Below are positions 43,120-51,447 of a stretch of 64,000 nt of DNA, piece after piece (position 1 is the first letter of the stretch; each line of letters begins with the position of its first letter). Position numbers and translations under genes: made by a program. Source of the stretch: Bacteroides sp. ET71 (lineage in GTDB: Bacteria > Bacteroidota > Bacteroidia > Bacteroidales > Bacteroidaceae). The stretch lies in assembly GCF_023336905.1 (NCBI RefSeq), contig NZ_JAMBLS010000001.1, forward strand, positions 124,001-188,000, read 5' to 3'. The notes under the pieces were generated by a model, which did not search any database, was not told the origin of the DNA, and was given only the letters and a program-made list of their open reading frames with translations.

Positions 43120-43630
43120 GAAGAATCCATCGGAACACCATTTCAAGGGGAATGATGGCATACTGCGGTTCGCATCAGGAGAACCGCTCATGGCTGAATG
43201 CATAGAACTGATAAGCGATATCCTGAAAGCCGAGAATTACGAAGAGAAGACATGCCCCTTTGACAAGGAAATGGCTTTAAATCTCGATCGCGTCGAAATA
43301 AAAAAGAAAAAGGGTTCATCACGGGACAAGACAGTGGATTTCGTCGTTTGCCTGGAAAAAGATTGGCTGCTATTAGTAGAAGCCAAGTTAGACGTGGACA
43401 ATGTGGCAAACATTGCTAAAAGTATCATCAAAAAAATAGAATATTCAAAGCTCTTGTTGCAGTCTTGCGGAAACTTCTGCCACACCGAAGAGGAGAAAGT
43501 CGTTTTGCTGAAAAACCGGAACTACCAGCAGCAATCTAACAAACTCCGTAAACTATTGATGGCTAAAGACTGGCAGATCATTCCATACCGAGTATGTGAT
43601 TTCTACGAAAGATATTTTATTTCACCATAA
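43097..43630 (+). CDS. putative PD-(D/E)XK-type nuclease partner of the AAA ATPase
   Basis: 177-residue protein without a name I recognise. Its centre contains the pattern of a PD-(D/E)XK active site: D81 in KTVDFVVCL, then E95 and K97 in LLLVEAKLD, with hydrophobic strands around both. A Lys-rich stretch (IKKKKGSSRDK) precedes it. The C-terminal third (KLLMAKDWQIIPYRVCDFYERYF) is basic and aromatic. The start overlaps the ATPase gene by 23 bp, which points to one functional unit. A nuclease role is inferred from motif spacing only. Other residues of the fold cannot be confirmed by eye. The PqqD-like gene begins 5 bp after its stop. Confidence 0.6.
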   Translation: MPIKKKCEKNPSEHHFKGNDGILRFASGEPLMAECIELISDILKAENYEEKTCPFDKEMALNLDRVEIKKKKGSSRDKTVDFVVCLEKDWLLLVEAKLDVDNVANIAKSIIKKIEYSKLLLQSCGNFCHTEEEKVVLLKNRNYQQQSNKLRKLLMAKDWQIIPYRVCDFYERYFISP

Positions 43631-43635
43631 CTTCT

Positions 43636-43911
43636 ATGAAAGCAACCCTTAAACCGGACTTCCTGGTCCACGACATCGCCGGCGAGCAAATCCTGATTGG
43701 CGGCGGAGAACAAATCAATTTCTCGAAGATGCTGATGCTGAACGAGACATCGGCGTTCCTCATCAACGAACTGAAGAAGCAGGCGGCCACGGACGAGGAA
43801 CTGGCGCTACGGCTGGCCGAGAACTATGAGGTGGACATGGAGGTGGCACGGAGGGACGTGCAGGAATTGCTTCGGCAACTGGAGGAGCAGGGAGTGGCCG
43901 TACTCGAATAA
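43636..43911 (+). CDS. PqqD-family protein
   Basis: 91-residue protein with the PqqD/RRE winged-helix pattern: MKATLKPDFLVHDIAGEQILIGGG (the beta-strands), NFSKMLMLNETSAFLINEL, then LALRLAENYEVDMEVARRDVQELLRQLEEQGV. In peptide-modification pathways such domains bind the leader of a precursor peptide. Free-standing PqqD-like proteins also sit in Bacteroides polysaccharide loci beside an ABC exporter, an S24/S26 peptidase and a nucleotidyltransferase, all three present here. It lies 5 bp downstream of the nuclease gene and converges on the exporter gene with only 7 bp between stops. Confidence 0.88.
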   Translation: MKATLKPDFLVHDIAGEQILIGGGEQINFSKMLMLNETSAFLINELKKQAATDEELALRLAENYEVDMEVARRDVQELLRQLEEQGVAVLE

Positions 43912-43918
43912 GGAGGAA

Positions 43919-45556
43919 TCAGAGGCGGACGACCCGCTCGCAACCGGCGGCCACGGCCTCGTGGTGGGTGACAAAAATGACGGTCCGGCCGGCGTAGTCG
44001 TGCTTCAGGCGGGTGAGGAATTGCCGTTCCGTGTCGGGGTCAAGCGCCGAGGTGGCCTCGTCCAGCAGCAGGATGCCGGCAGGACGGAGCAAAGCACGGG
44101 CGATGGCGATGCGTTGTGCCTGTCCTTCGCTCAGCCCTCCCCCTTGCTCGCCCAGGCTTGCATCGAGGCCGCCGGGCAGGGTAAAGACAAAATCGGCCAC
44201 GGCTGTCCGCAGGGCTCGGCACATGTCTTCGTCCGTGGCTTGCGGATTGCCCATCCGCAGGTTGTCGCGCACGGTGCCGCTGAACAGGGTGTTGCCCTGC
44301 GGCACATAGGTGAAGTTGCAGCGGGTTTCGGCCGACAAGGGGCAGACGCGCTGCCCCACGCGCAGGCAGGCCGTTCCCTGCTCGGGAGCGACCAGCGCCA
44401 GCAGCAGACGCACGAGGGTCGTTTTCCCTTTGCCGGTTTCTCCCACCACGGCCGTGCAACTGCCGGCAGGGAAATCGCAGGAGAAACGTGTGAACACGGC
44501 CCGGTCGCCGGGAGAATAGCGGAACGTCAGGTCGCGGATTTCCACAGCAGGCGGTTCGCGGAAACGAAGCGGTTCTGCCGCATCCTCCACCGATACATGT
44601 TCCAGTTCCAGCAAACGGTCGGCAGCCGTGAAGGCTTCGGCAAAGGCCGGAAGCAGGCGTGCCAGCCCCAAAACCGGCTGTTGTATCTTGCCCACCAGTT
44701 GCAGGAAAGCGGCCATCGTGCCGAAGGTTATCAGCCCTTCGCCCAGTTGCACCGTCCCCCACAAGAATGCTATCAGATAGCCGCCGGAAAAGGCCAGCGA
44801 AACCAGCAGGCGCGAGGCCAGCGAGAAACGGGTGCGCTGCATGACCTGGCCGCTCCATTCCTGTTGCCGCTCGTCCAACCGGCCCACGTGCCGGCGGTTC
44901 TGCTCCAAAGCCTTGACCACCAGTCGGTGCTGCAAACTTTCCTGTATCAACGACTGTATATGGCTGTCGCTCTGCCGGATGGCATGCGTGTACCGGTTCA
45001 TGCGCCGCATATAGAAACGTGCAACCGGCAGGAACAAGGGCATCACGGCCACTACGGCCCAAGGCAGCCAGGGGTCCAGCAGGCAAAAGAAAGCGAAGGC
45101 CGCCAGCAGTTGCACACTCACAATCAGCAGGGAGGGGACGGAGACCGTCAGCAAGCTCACAACAGCCGAGACGTCCCGCTCGACGCGGTTCACGACGTCG
45201 CCCGTGTGAAACCGTTCCAGCTCGTTCCAACGGCTATACAGCAGATGGGCGAACAGACGATGCCGCAGCCCGTTGCCCGCACCTACCTGCATACGCACGC
45301 CAATCCACCCCTCGCACACGTTGCATCCCAACTGCAACAGCAGCAGAAGCAGCAATCCGGCCCCGGCTTGCCACAAGCGGATGCCTGCAACCGCTCCCGT
45401 CGCCACGTCTATCGCCAGCTTGGAAACATAGATGAATGTCAGTGACAACAGCACAGAGCATACGCCCACCAGGCTGTCCAGCAGGATACTGCGCCTCCAT
45501 CCGGCGGAGGCTCCCCACAGATAGGCCAGACTTTCTTTCTTAAACCACCCCCTCAT
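43919..45556 (-). CDS. ABC exporter (fused permease and ATPase)
   Basis: 545-residue half-transporter of the MsbA/lipid- or peptide-exporter type. Six helices fill residues 1-300. The nucleotide-binding domain then has Walker A VGETGKGKTTLV, a signature that reads LSEGQAQRIAIARALL (SEGQ instead of the common SGGQ), Walker B ILLLDEATSALD and H-loop IFVTHHEAV. There is no peptidase C39 domain, so leader cleavage would need another enzyme. The S24/S26 peptidase gene begins upstream and overlaps it by 4 bp (stop at 45553, start at 45556), so the two are coupled. Confidence 0.9.
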   Translation of the reverse strand: MRGWFKKESLAYLWGASAGWRRSILLDSLVGVCSVLLSLTFIYVSKLAIDVATGAVAGIRLWQAGAGLLLLLLLQLGCNVCEGWIGVRMQVGAGNGLRHRLFAHLLYSRWNELERFHTGDVVNRVERDVSAVVSLLTVSVPSLLIVSVQLLAAFAFFCLLDPWLPWAVVAVMPLFLPVARFYMRRMNRYTHAIRQSDSHIQSLIQESLQHRLVVKALEQNRRHVGRLDERQQEWSGQVMQRTRFSLASRLLVSLAFSGGYLIAFLWGTVQLGEGLITFGTMAAFLQLVGKIQQPVLGLARLLPAFAEAFTAADRLLELEHVSVEDAAEPLRFREPPAVEIRDLTFRYSPGDRAVFTRFSCDFPAGSCTAVVGETGKGKTTLVRLLLALVAPEQGTACLRVGQRVCPLSAETRCNFTYVPQGNTLFSGTVRDNLRMGNPQATDEDMCRALRTAVADFVFTLPGGLDASLGEQGGGLSEGQAQRIAIARALLRPAGILLLDEATSALDPDTERQFLTRLKHDYAGRTVIFVTHHEAVAAGCERVVRL

Positions 45557-45999
45557 AACGCCAACCTCCTATACACCGCCAGCACATAACGCCGCCAACA
45601 CCCCAGATGCAGCCAGCACCACGAGTAGATGCGCCACGCCCGGCCGCTGACGGGATACGTGCGCCCCTTGCGTACAACCGACACCGCCACGGCCAACACA
45701 TCGGCGGCTGAAGCCTCTTCTGTCTGATGCACATTGCCGTCACCTTGCAGCCACAACCGCTGCCCGTCCTGACGAACAATGCGGTGCAACACGATGCGCC
45801 CGTCGCCCGCCCGCACCAGAGCCAGCGCCCCGACGCGCAAAGACGACGCTTCGTACGCACACAAGACAACGGCGTCGCGCCCATCGGCCAGAAACGGCAG
45901 CATGCTGTTGCCCCGCACCGGTATGGTCACGGCATAGCCCTGACGCACAAGCTGCTGGATTTCGGGGAGTAGCACCGCATTATCGAAAGTCTTTTTCAT
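45553..45999 (-). CDS. S24/S26-family peptidase (LexA/signal-peptidase-like)
   Basis: 148-residue protein with the Ser-containing motif PVRGNSMLPFLADGRDAVVL (nucleophile S32) and the HRIVRQDG...LQGDGN block of S24/S26 serine peptidases. A general-base Lys is not obvious at the usual place: GALALVRAGDGRIVLHRIV carries Arg. Catalysis might therefore be altered, or the Lys lies elsewhere. The C-terminus is aromatic and hydrophobic (RIYSWCWLHLGCWRRYVLAVYRRL), perhaps membrane-associated. It is the first gene before the ABC exporter. Pairing with an exporter and a PqqD-like protein suggests processing of an exported product. Confidence 0.8.
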   Translation of the reverse strand: MKKTFDNAVLLPEIQQLVRQGYAVTIPVRGNSMLPFLADGRDAVVLCAYEASSLRVGALALVRAGDGRIVLHRIVRQDGQRLWLQGDGNVHQTEEASAADVLAVAVSVVRKGRTYPVSGRAWRIYSWCWLHLGCWRRYVLAVYRRLAL

Positions 46000-46025
46000 A
46001 CATCCTTTATCCTTTCATTCAAAAA

Positions 46026-46050
46026 CGAGGGTGCCCGATGGGCACCCTCT
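46026..46050 (-). terminator. terminator after the OmpA-like gene
   Basis: GAGGGTGCCC (46027-46036) and GGGCACCCTC (46040-46049) form a perfect ten-bp stem with a GAT loop. On the minus strand it is followed by GTTTTTG, so it ends the 46136-47899 transcript. Confidence 0.85.
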
Positions 46051-46135
46051 GCAAACAAAACAAACAAACGGTTCTTCCGGCCACACTTGGCACGGAAGAA
46101 GCAAAAAATCGTTTCACAACGATTATGACCCATAT

Positions 46136-47899
46136 TTACTCGATTACGTAGTGCACCTTGACTTTCACACAGCGGTTCAGTTTGGCGTTCAATCCCCGCG
46201 TGCTTTCGTCGGTCACTGTGGCAATCGGGTCCGTTAAGGCATTGAGTGAAAAGTTATTTCCTACGACTTTCCGGAAATTCTCATTTCCTTTCAGCCACTT
46301 CACAACCGTGTAGGCACGGTTGAAGGCCAGTGTCTTGTTGCGTTCGTGGCCGATGTTGGCAGCATCAGCCCCCGTATAATTGTCTTGGCTGGTAGCCAGT
46401 CCCTCGGCCTGCACATACAAGATACGTCCATTCTCGAAGATATCTTTTATGGCACGTACAGTTGCCGAATCGGCACACGCACCGACGTAGCCGCCCTCTC
46501 CCTCGATGGCTGCATAGACATCGGCAAAACTGTAGGTATCAGACTCGGGATCGGCTTTCATGTTCTGCTTCACCACTTCCAAACCGTCATGGGCATTCAG
46601 GGCATACGAAGCAGTCTCCTTGTAATTGTCGCCGCTCAGCAGGCTCTGGTTCTTGGTTTCATCGTCCACACGGTAGTACCACGTCTTGTTTCCACCGTAC
46701 ACCGGTGCGTAGTAATACCCTTCACGGGCCTTGAAAGCCTCCAGGCTGGCAGCATCCATCTCCAGCGAAATCGGGCTCTTGCTCATCTCATAGCCACGTG
46801 CCACTCCGTCGGACGAAACCTCGGCATTGGCCTTGCCTGTCGGCACATCCGTCGTAGCCAACCGATTCAACGAAGCGCCGGACTTCAGGCGCGAAGCCAC
46901 CTGTCCGTCGTCCACGAACTTCTTCTGCGTGAAGATGCCCGATGCCAGGTAGTCGATGGCATTGACGGCATCACCTTCTACGATAGGCGCATCGTCACGA
47001 CCGGAATAGTTGTTGGGGAAGAACACGTAGAACACGAAAGACTTATACTCCGGACATTTCGTCTCCACGACATTGGTCACAGGAGCCGGTTCCACGATAT
47101 ACACCGGTGCCGGGCAAGCCACGCAACGCTCCCAGCCACGCTTCTTGAAGTAATACGTCAGCCCCACGCGGATGCCCACGTTGCTGTCGAACCACTTGCT
47201 GCCTTCGCCGGTTTGCTTGATAGTCACTCCGTCGAAATTGGTCTGAAACAACGTCGTATATAGCTTTACGTCCAGCGAAACAGCTTTCTTCTTTGTAAAG
47301 AAACGACTGTACTGCAACTCCAGGTGTCCGGCCCATTCATTGCGCTGCGCCGAAATGCCGTAATGATGCAATGCACCCAGGCCGGCGGACAGGATGAACT
47401 GGTTCATCAATTTATCTGAATTGATGCCCTCGTATCCACAGAAAAGGCGGGAGAGGTTGAACATGACGTTGGCGTTCAAGTCCCACCATTTGTACTTGGT
47501 CTCCCAATAAGGCGTTCCGTCATCTGCCAACATGCTTTCGCCTTGTGTAAACATGTTCTCCTCTTTGCTGAATCCCCTGGAATTGCCGATTCCAAACTGC
47601 AGCTTCACACCAATGCCCGGCGTGAACCACTTACCGACACCTACATTGAAATCGGGTGACAGTTTTCCTTTGAAATCTCCCACCGTACCGTAATCACCGA
47701 AAAAGGCATGGCCGCCCACGCTTCCCAAGACAAACCAGTTGTCCCAGAAACGGTTGGTCACCACCCGGTAGCGGTCTTCCGTCGGTTGTACAACCGGGCT
47801 CGCATCTCCTACCACAGTGTCTGCCTCGACTGTCTGTGCATGGATGCCGCCGCAGCAAAAGAGCAGCAACAGCATCACACAAGCTGTAAATTTTTTCAT
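46136..47899 (-). CDS. OmpA-family outer-membrane protein
   Basis: 587-residue envelope protein with a signal peptide (MKKFTACVMLLLLFCCGGIHAQ). The N-terminal half (about 45-270) looks like an eight-stranded outer-membrane barrel (FFGDYGTVGDFKGKLSPDFNVGVGKWFTPGIGVKLQFGIG). A linker and a diverged OmpA-like C-terminal domain follow (HERNKTLAFNRAYTVVKWLKGN...KLNRCVKVKVHYVIE). A PAP-rich segment (ERCVACPAPVYIVEPAPV) separates the halves. It lies 33 bp downstream of the sugar-phosphate transferase gene, probably in the same transcript, and may link the surface polysaccharide machinery to the envelope. Confidence 0.82.
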   Translation of the reverse strand: MKKFTACVMLLLLFCCGGIHAQTVEADTVVGDASPVVQPTEDRYRVVTNRFWDNWFVLGSVGGHAFFGDYGTVGDFKGKLSPDFNVGVGKWFTPGIGVKLQFGIGNSRGFSKEENMFTQGESMLADDGTPYWETKYKWWDLNANVMFNLSRLFCGYEGINSDKLMNQFILSAGLGALHHYGISAQRNEWAGHLELQYSRFFTKKKAVSLDVKLYTTLFQTNFDGVTIKQTGEGSKWFDSNVGIRVGLTYYFKKRGWERCVACPAPVYIVEPAPVTNVVETKCPEYKSFVFYVFFPNNYSGRDDAPIVEGDAVNAIDYLASGIFTQKKFVDDGQVASRLKSGASLNRLATTDVPTGKANAEVSSDGVARGYEMSKSPISLEMDAASLEAFKAREGYYYAPVYGGNKTWYYRVDDETKNQSLLSGDNYKETASYALNAHDGLEVVKQNMKADPESDTYSFADVYAAIEGEGGYVGACADSATVRAIKDIFENGRILYVQAEGLATSQDNYTGADAANIGHERNKTLAFNRAYTVVKWLKGNENFRKVVGNNFSLNALTDPIATVTDESTRGLNAKLNRCVKVKVHYVIE

Positions 47900-47932
47900 C
47901 TTAACTCTATTATTTGAAGGTTTGTTTAATTA

Positions 47933-49339
47933 TTAATATGCATTCTCCTCTCCCCGGATAGCATTGGCCATTGTCTTATATATAATATACAAGTCCAGCA
48001 TAAAGCTCCAGTGCTCGATGTACCAGATGTCGTTGCGTATCCGGTTCTCCATGTCGCCCAAAGCCTTGGTCTCGCCACGGAAGCCGGACACTTGGCTCCA
48101 ACCCGTGATGCCCGGCCTCACATAATGCCGCACCATGTATTTGTTAATCAGCTTCGAATACTCCTCCGTATGTTTCAGCATGTGCGGCCGGGGGCCCACG
48201 ATGCTCATGTCTCCCCGCAGCACGTTGAAAAACTGAGGCGTCTCGTCCAGGTTGCTTCTGCGCAGAAAGTGCCCCCAACGCGTGACCCTCGGGTCGTCCC
48301 GCGTGGCCTGCACGTTATCTGCCTCCATATTCACCCGCATACTGCGGAACTTGTAACAGTAAAATTCCTTGTCGTCCAGCCCGTTCCGTTTCTGGCGGAA
48401 GAACACGGGCCCCGGCATCGTGCTTTTGGTCACAACGGCCACCACCAGCCAGATGACAGGAAACAACGTGCACAGAAACAAGAGCGAAAACACGATGTCG
48501 AAACTCCGCTTCAGCACCTGGTTGCCCAGCCGGCTCAACGGTTCGCGCCGCAACGTCAAATAAGGCACCATCCCTATCCGTTCCAGATACATCTGGTTCT
48601 GAAAATAGTTATGCACGTCCGGCACACTGTAAAAATGCACCAGGTGGTTCTCGCAATAATTGATGAGCTGCAAGATGATATCCTTCTCTGCCGGCGGCAG
48701 ACAACAGAACACATCCCGGATGCGCCCGTGAGCCTTCAAAAAGTCAATAATCGCTTGCGGCTTTCCCCGATAAGGACACTCCTTCGGGAAATCGGGATTC
48801 GGAGCGTTGTCGAAATACCCTGCCACATCATAACCGGCCCACGTCTCCGAGGTCAGTTCATAATAAAGTTGCAGGTTGTTTTCCGTGCTTCCCACCAGCA
48901 ACACTTCCCGGCGGTCTTTCCCGCCCAAGCGCACGCGCTTGATGGCAAAACGGAACCCCAAACGGAAAGCCAGCATACAGACAAACAAGAAGCCGATGTA
49001 GCCGGCAAAGAAATAAGACCACACGTCCATGTAGTCGCCGATGGCCAGGATGACGCCCGCCAATACCGCATACGAACAGACATTCCAACACACCACCGTC
49101 ACAATCTGATAGGCATACACCTTCCGCTTGTACAACATGACGGAACGCTGGGCACTGCACAACAAGTAACACAGCATCAGCGTCAACACGATTTGCAGTT
49201 TCGGTGCGTTCAGCACCTTTGCCCAATGCGTGTTGTCCAGCAACAGACAAAAGAGCTGGAACGCAGCGCCGCACAGCAACGTTTCCAACGTGATGACCGT
49301 GACTTCAACCAACTGATTATATGATTGCATCCTTATCAT
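47933..49339 (-). CDS. undecaprenyl-phosphate sugar-1-phosphate transferase (WbaP/WcaJ type)
   Basis: Starts a polysaccharide repeat unit by moving a sugar-1-phosphate onto undecaprenyl phosphate. The 468-residue protein has four or five N-terminal membrane helices, a CoA-binding-like NAD-type domain (about 140-260, VLLVGSTENNLQLYYEL) and the C-terminal bacterial sugar transferase domain (about 275-468). That domain has LKRSFDIVFSLLFLCTLFPVIW, FFRQKRNGLDDKEFYCYKFRSM, RRSNLDETPQFFNVLRGDMSIVGPRPH and VRPGITGWSQVSGFRG. It marks the entry step of the capsule or exopolysaccharide locus that runs to the right edge. Confidence 0.95.
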   Translation of the reverse strand: MIRMQSYNQLVEVTVITLETLLCGAAFQLFCLLLDNTHWAKVLNAPKLQIVLTLMLCYLLCSAQRSVMLYKRKVYAYQIVTVVCWNVCSYAVLAGVILAIGDYMDVWSYFFAGYIGFLFVCMLAFRLGFRFAIKRVRLGGKDRREVLLVGSTENNLQLYYELTSETWAGYDVAGYFDNAPNPDFPKECPYRGKPQAIIDFLKAHGRIRDVFCCLPPAEKDIILQLINYCENHLVHFYSVPDVHNYFQNQMYLERIGMVPYLTLRREPLSRLGNQVLKRSFDIVFSLLFLCTLFPVIWLVVAVVTKSTMPGPVFFRQKRNGLDDKEFYCYKFRSMRVNMEADNVQATRDDPRVTRWGHFLRRSNLDETPQFFNVLRGDMSIVGPRPHMLKHTEEYSKLINKYMVRHYVRPGITGWSQVSGFRGETKALGDMENRIRNDIWYIEHWSFMLDLYIIYKTMANAIRGEENAY

Positions 49340-49448
49340 GCTTGCCGTTCAGCTTCGTTTTGCGCGCAAAGGAAAAGAAAAAACCAAAGCATGGATAGAC
49401 AGATAGTCACTGCCTGTTGCTAAATTGTCCAATCCTTGTCCAGACATT

Positions 49449-51329
49449 TCAATGTCCGCGTCCGAACAGACGCCCGGCAGCCTTCTGACACAAAAAGAAG
49501 AAAGCCTCGCCCGGCATCAACCGCCACAAGCGGACACTGCGGACCAGCCAGAAGCAAGCATTGCCGCCAATCCGTTTCCAAGCCTGCCGTCTGTCGGCCG
49601 AAAGGGCTTCCCGCTCCATCTTCAACCGGTAACCGTCTTTGAACAAGATGTCTTCCAGCAACCGTTCCGGGCGGCCATGCAGGGGCGGGAAAGGAAAGCG
49701 GAAGCCTTCTCCCAAACGGGCTTCCATAAACCCGAACAACGCCCGGCTAAACCTCACCAGATGCAATCTTCTCAACACCTCCGCCAGCTTTCTTCCGTCC
49801 AACGGCGCCCGACGGAGCATTACCGCCACGTCGCACACTTGCTTCAGGCCGATGCCATAGCTCAGCACATGACGCCGCACGTGCAAAAGCAGGCAGGCTA
49901 CATACAGCTCCACGCCCCACCGGTCGGCCGCCAGCATCCGTTGCAGACGGACATTCAGAAAGGGATTATACACCGTCTCCCGACAGGGATGCAGCTCCAC
50001 CGCCACCCGCCCGTCCTGCAAAGCCAGGCTGTCCTCTTCGTGCCGATAGACGTAACCGGCCTCCCGCAGAAAGGCCTCCACACGTTCCCATCCCCGGCGC
50101 ACCACGAGGTCGATGTCGCCATAACTGCGATACTGTGGCTTGCGATACCAACAGGCCACCGAACTGCCCTTGAACACTTCGGCCTCTATCCCTCGGACCA
50201 CCAGCCTGTCCAGCCACGCTTTTTCAGCCCTGGCCAGCGAAACATTCATCCGCTCGATGTGCAACAGATGGAAAATGCACTGCGTCCACAAAGCCTCCGA
50301 AGGACGACACGCCGTCTGCGACACGCCGTCTATCCACAGGCCCGACACGGCCTGTTCGCGGCTCAGTGCAAAGAGCCGCTGCCAGTCGCCTTCATCCAAA
50401 GGCATCTCCTCTTCCTCCGGAGTTTCACCCCAAAGGCCCAGGCGGAGGAAATAGAAAAAAGTTGACAAGGGAACGAGTTGACGAGTTGACGAGAGACAAG
50501 TTAACAAGGTCTCAGTTGCCTGAAGCCTTGTCCCCTCGTCAACTCGTCCCCTTGTCAACTTATTAACTCGTCCCCTTGTCAACTTGTTAACTGAGAGAAA
50601 CTGCGGCACCTTCCAGCCCATCTTCAGCAATTTCAGCAACACACCCGGGAAGCCGTGACGGCGGTAAATCTCCACATCTTCGCGCCACATCTGCCTGCGG
50701 CGGGCCTTATCGGTAGACAGCCCCCCCATGCGCATCCGCACCACGTAACGGTCGAGATAGGCTACCCGTAAGTGCCTCTCATACAGACAACGCAACAGGA
50801 AATCCGTATCTGCGGCAATCTTATAATGCTCGTCATACGCCCCGACCTTCTCCATCACCTCCCGCCGGATGTACACCGTGGGATGCAGAGGCAACCAGCC
50901 ACACGCCACCTTCCAGCGCCGATACGGCCCGCTCACCCAATCGCGCACCACCCGTTCCGTATCTCTTGCATCGACAAACAACCCGTTGCCATACACCAAA
51001 TCGGCTCCGGTCCTTTCGAAACAGGCGGCAATGTCGGCCACAACGTGCCGGTCGAACAGGAAATCGTCCGAGTGCAACAGTCCCACCACGTCGCCCGTAG
51101 CCAGGCGCAGTCCCTTGTTGATGGCTTCGTACATGCCGTGGTCAGGCTCCGAGAGCAGACGGCCGATACGGTTGCCGTAGCTGCGGATGACCTCCAGCGA
51201 GCCGTCCCGGCTGGCACCGTCCACCACGATGTACTCAATGTCCGGATGCGTCTGTGCCAGCACGCTCCCGATGGCTTGGGCGATAGTGGCCTCGCGGTTA
51301 TAACACGTTGTGATAATGGATATTTTCAC
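49449..51329 (-). CDS. glycosyltransferase family 2 fused to a nucleotidyltransferase-like domain
   Basis: 626-residue apparent fusion. Residues 1 to about 242 are a GT2 transferase (SIITTCYNREATIAQAIGSVLAQ, VDGASRDGSLEVI, DXD-like LLHSDDF, RRHGFPGVLLKLLKMGWKVPQF). Residues about 293-626 form a nucleotidyltransferase (NTP_transf_5-like) unit beginning FFYFLRLGLWGE, with a nucleotidyltransferase motif at YRSYGDIDLVVRRGWERVEAFL. The linker (about 245-290, reading KLTRGRVNKLTRGRVDEGT) is encoded by an intergenic-type inverted repeat at 50461-50596. Each half has the length of a free-standing protein, so two neighbouring genes have probably been joined by loss of a stop codon inside the repeat. 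Confidence 0.85.
   Translation of the reverse strand: MKISIITTCYNREATIAQAIGSVLAQTHPDIEYIVVDGASRDGSLEVIRSYGNRIGRLLSEPDHGMYEAINKGLRLATGDVVGLLHSDDFLFDRHVVADIAACFERTGADLVYGNGLFVDARDTERVVRDWVSGPYRRWKVACGWLPLHPTVYIRREVMEKVGAYDEHYKIAADTDFLLRCLYERHLRVAYLDRYVVRMRMGGLSTDKARRRQMWREDVEIYRRHGFPGVLLKLLKMGWKVPQFLSVNKLTRGRVNKLTRGRVDEGTRLQATETLLTCLSSTRQLVPLSTFFYFLRLGLWGETPEEEEMPLDEGDWQRLFALSREQAVSGLWIDGVSQTACRPSEALWTQCIFHLLHIERMNVSLARAEKAWLDRLVVRGIEAEVFKGSSVACWYRKPQYRSYGDIDLVVRRGWERVEAFLREAGYVYRHEEDSLALQDGRVAVELHPCRETVYNPFLNVRLQRMLAADRWGVELYVACLLLHVRRHVLSYGIGLKQVCDVAVMLRRAPLDGRKLAEVLRRLHLVRFSRALFGFMEARLGEGFRFPFPPLHGRPERLLEDILFKDGYRLKMEREALSADRRQAWKRIGGNACFWLVRSVRLWRLMPGEAFFFLCQKAAGRLFGRGH
50461..50596. repeat. 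inverted repeat inside the fused GT2-nucleotidyltransferase gene
   Basis: The left side contains AGTTGACAAGGGAACGAGTTGACGAGTTG words, and the right side the complements CAACTCGTCCCCTTGTCAACT, repeated with AACTCGTCC and TTGTTAACT. Such low-complexity words normally occur between Bacteroides genes. Here the whole repeat reads open in frame. Confidence 0.75.
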
Positions 51330-51350
51330 GACAAGATGCGCACCAAATTG

Positions 51351-51447
51351 ACCACAGACGACGCAGATTACTCGAAGATTGTCACCGATTGTTTATATGG
51401 ACCATCACATCCGTGATTATCTGCATAATCCGTGTTTCATCTGTGGT
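51351..51447. repeat. 97-bp element with terminal inverted repeats
   Basis: ACCACAGA at 51351-51358 and TCTGTGGT at 51440-51447 bound an interior with CGCAGATTA, ATCCGTGATTATCTGCATAA and CCGTGTTTCA. It matches the element at 475-572 in ends and length and lies between two glycosyltransferase genes. Confidence 0.7.

Noticed and set aside
43826-45445. A 539-codon plus-strand frame across the ABC exporter gene
   Set aside because: The minus-strand protein has Walker A, signature and Walker B. The plus-strand frame is His/Gln/Gly-rich and featureless.
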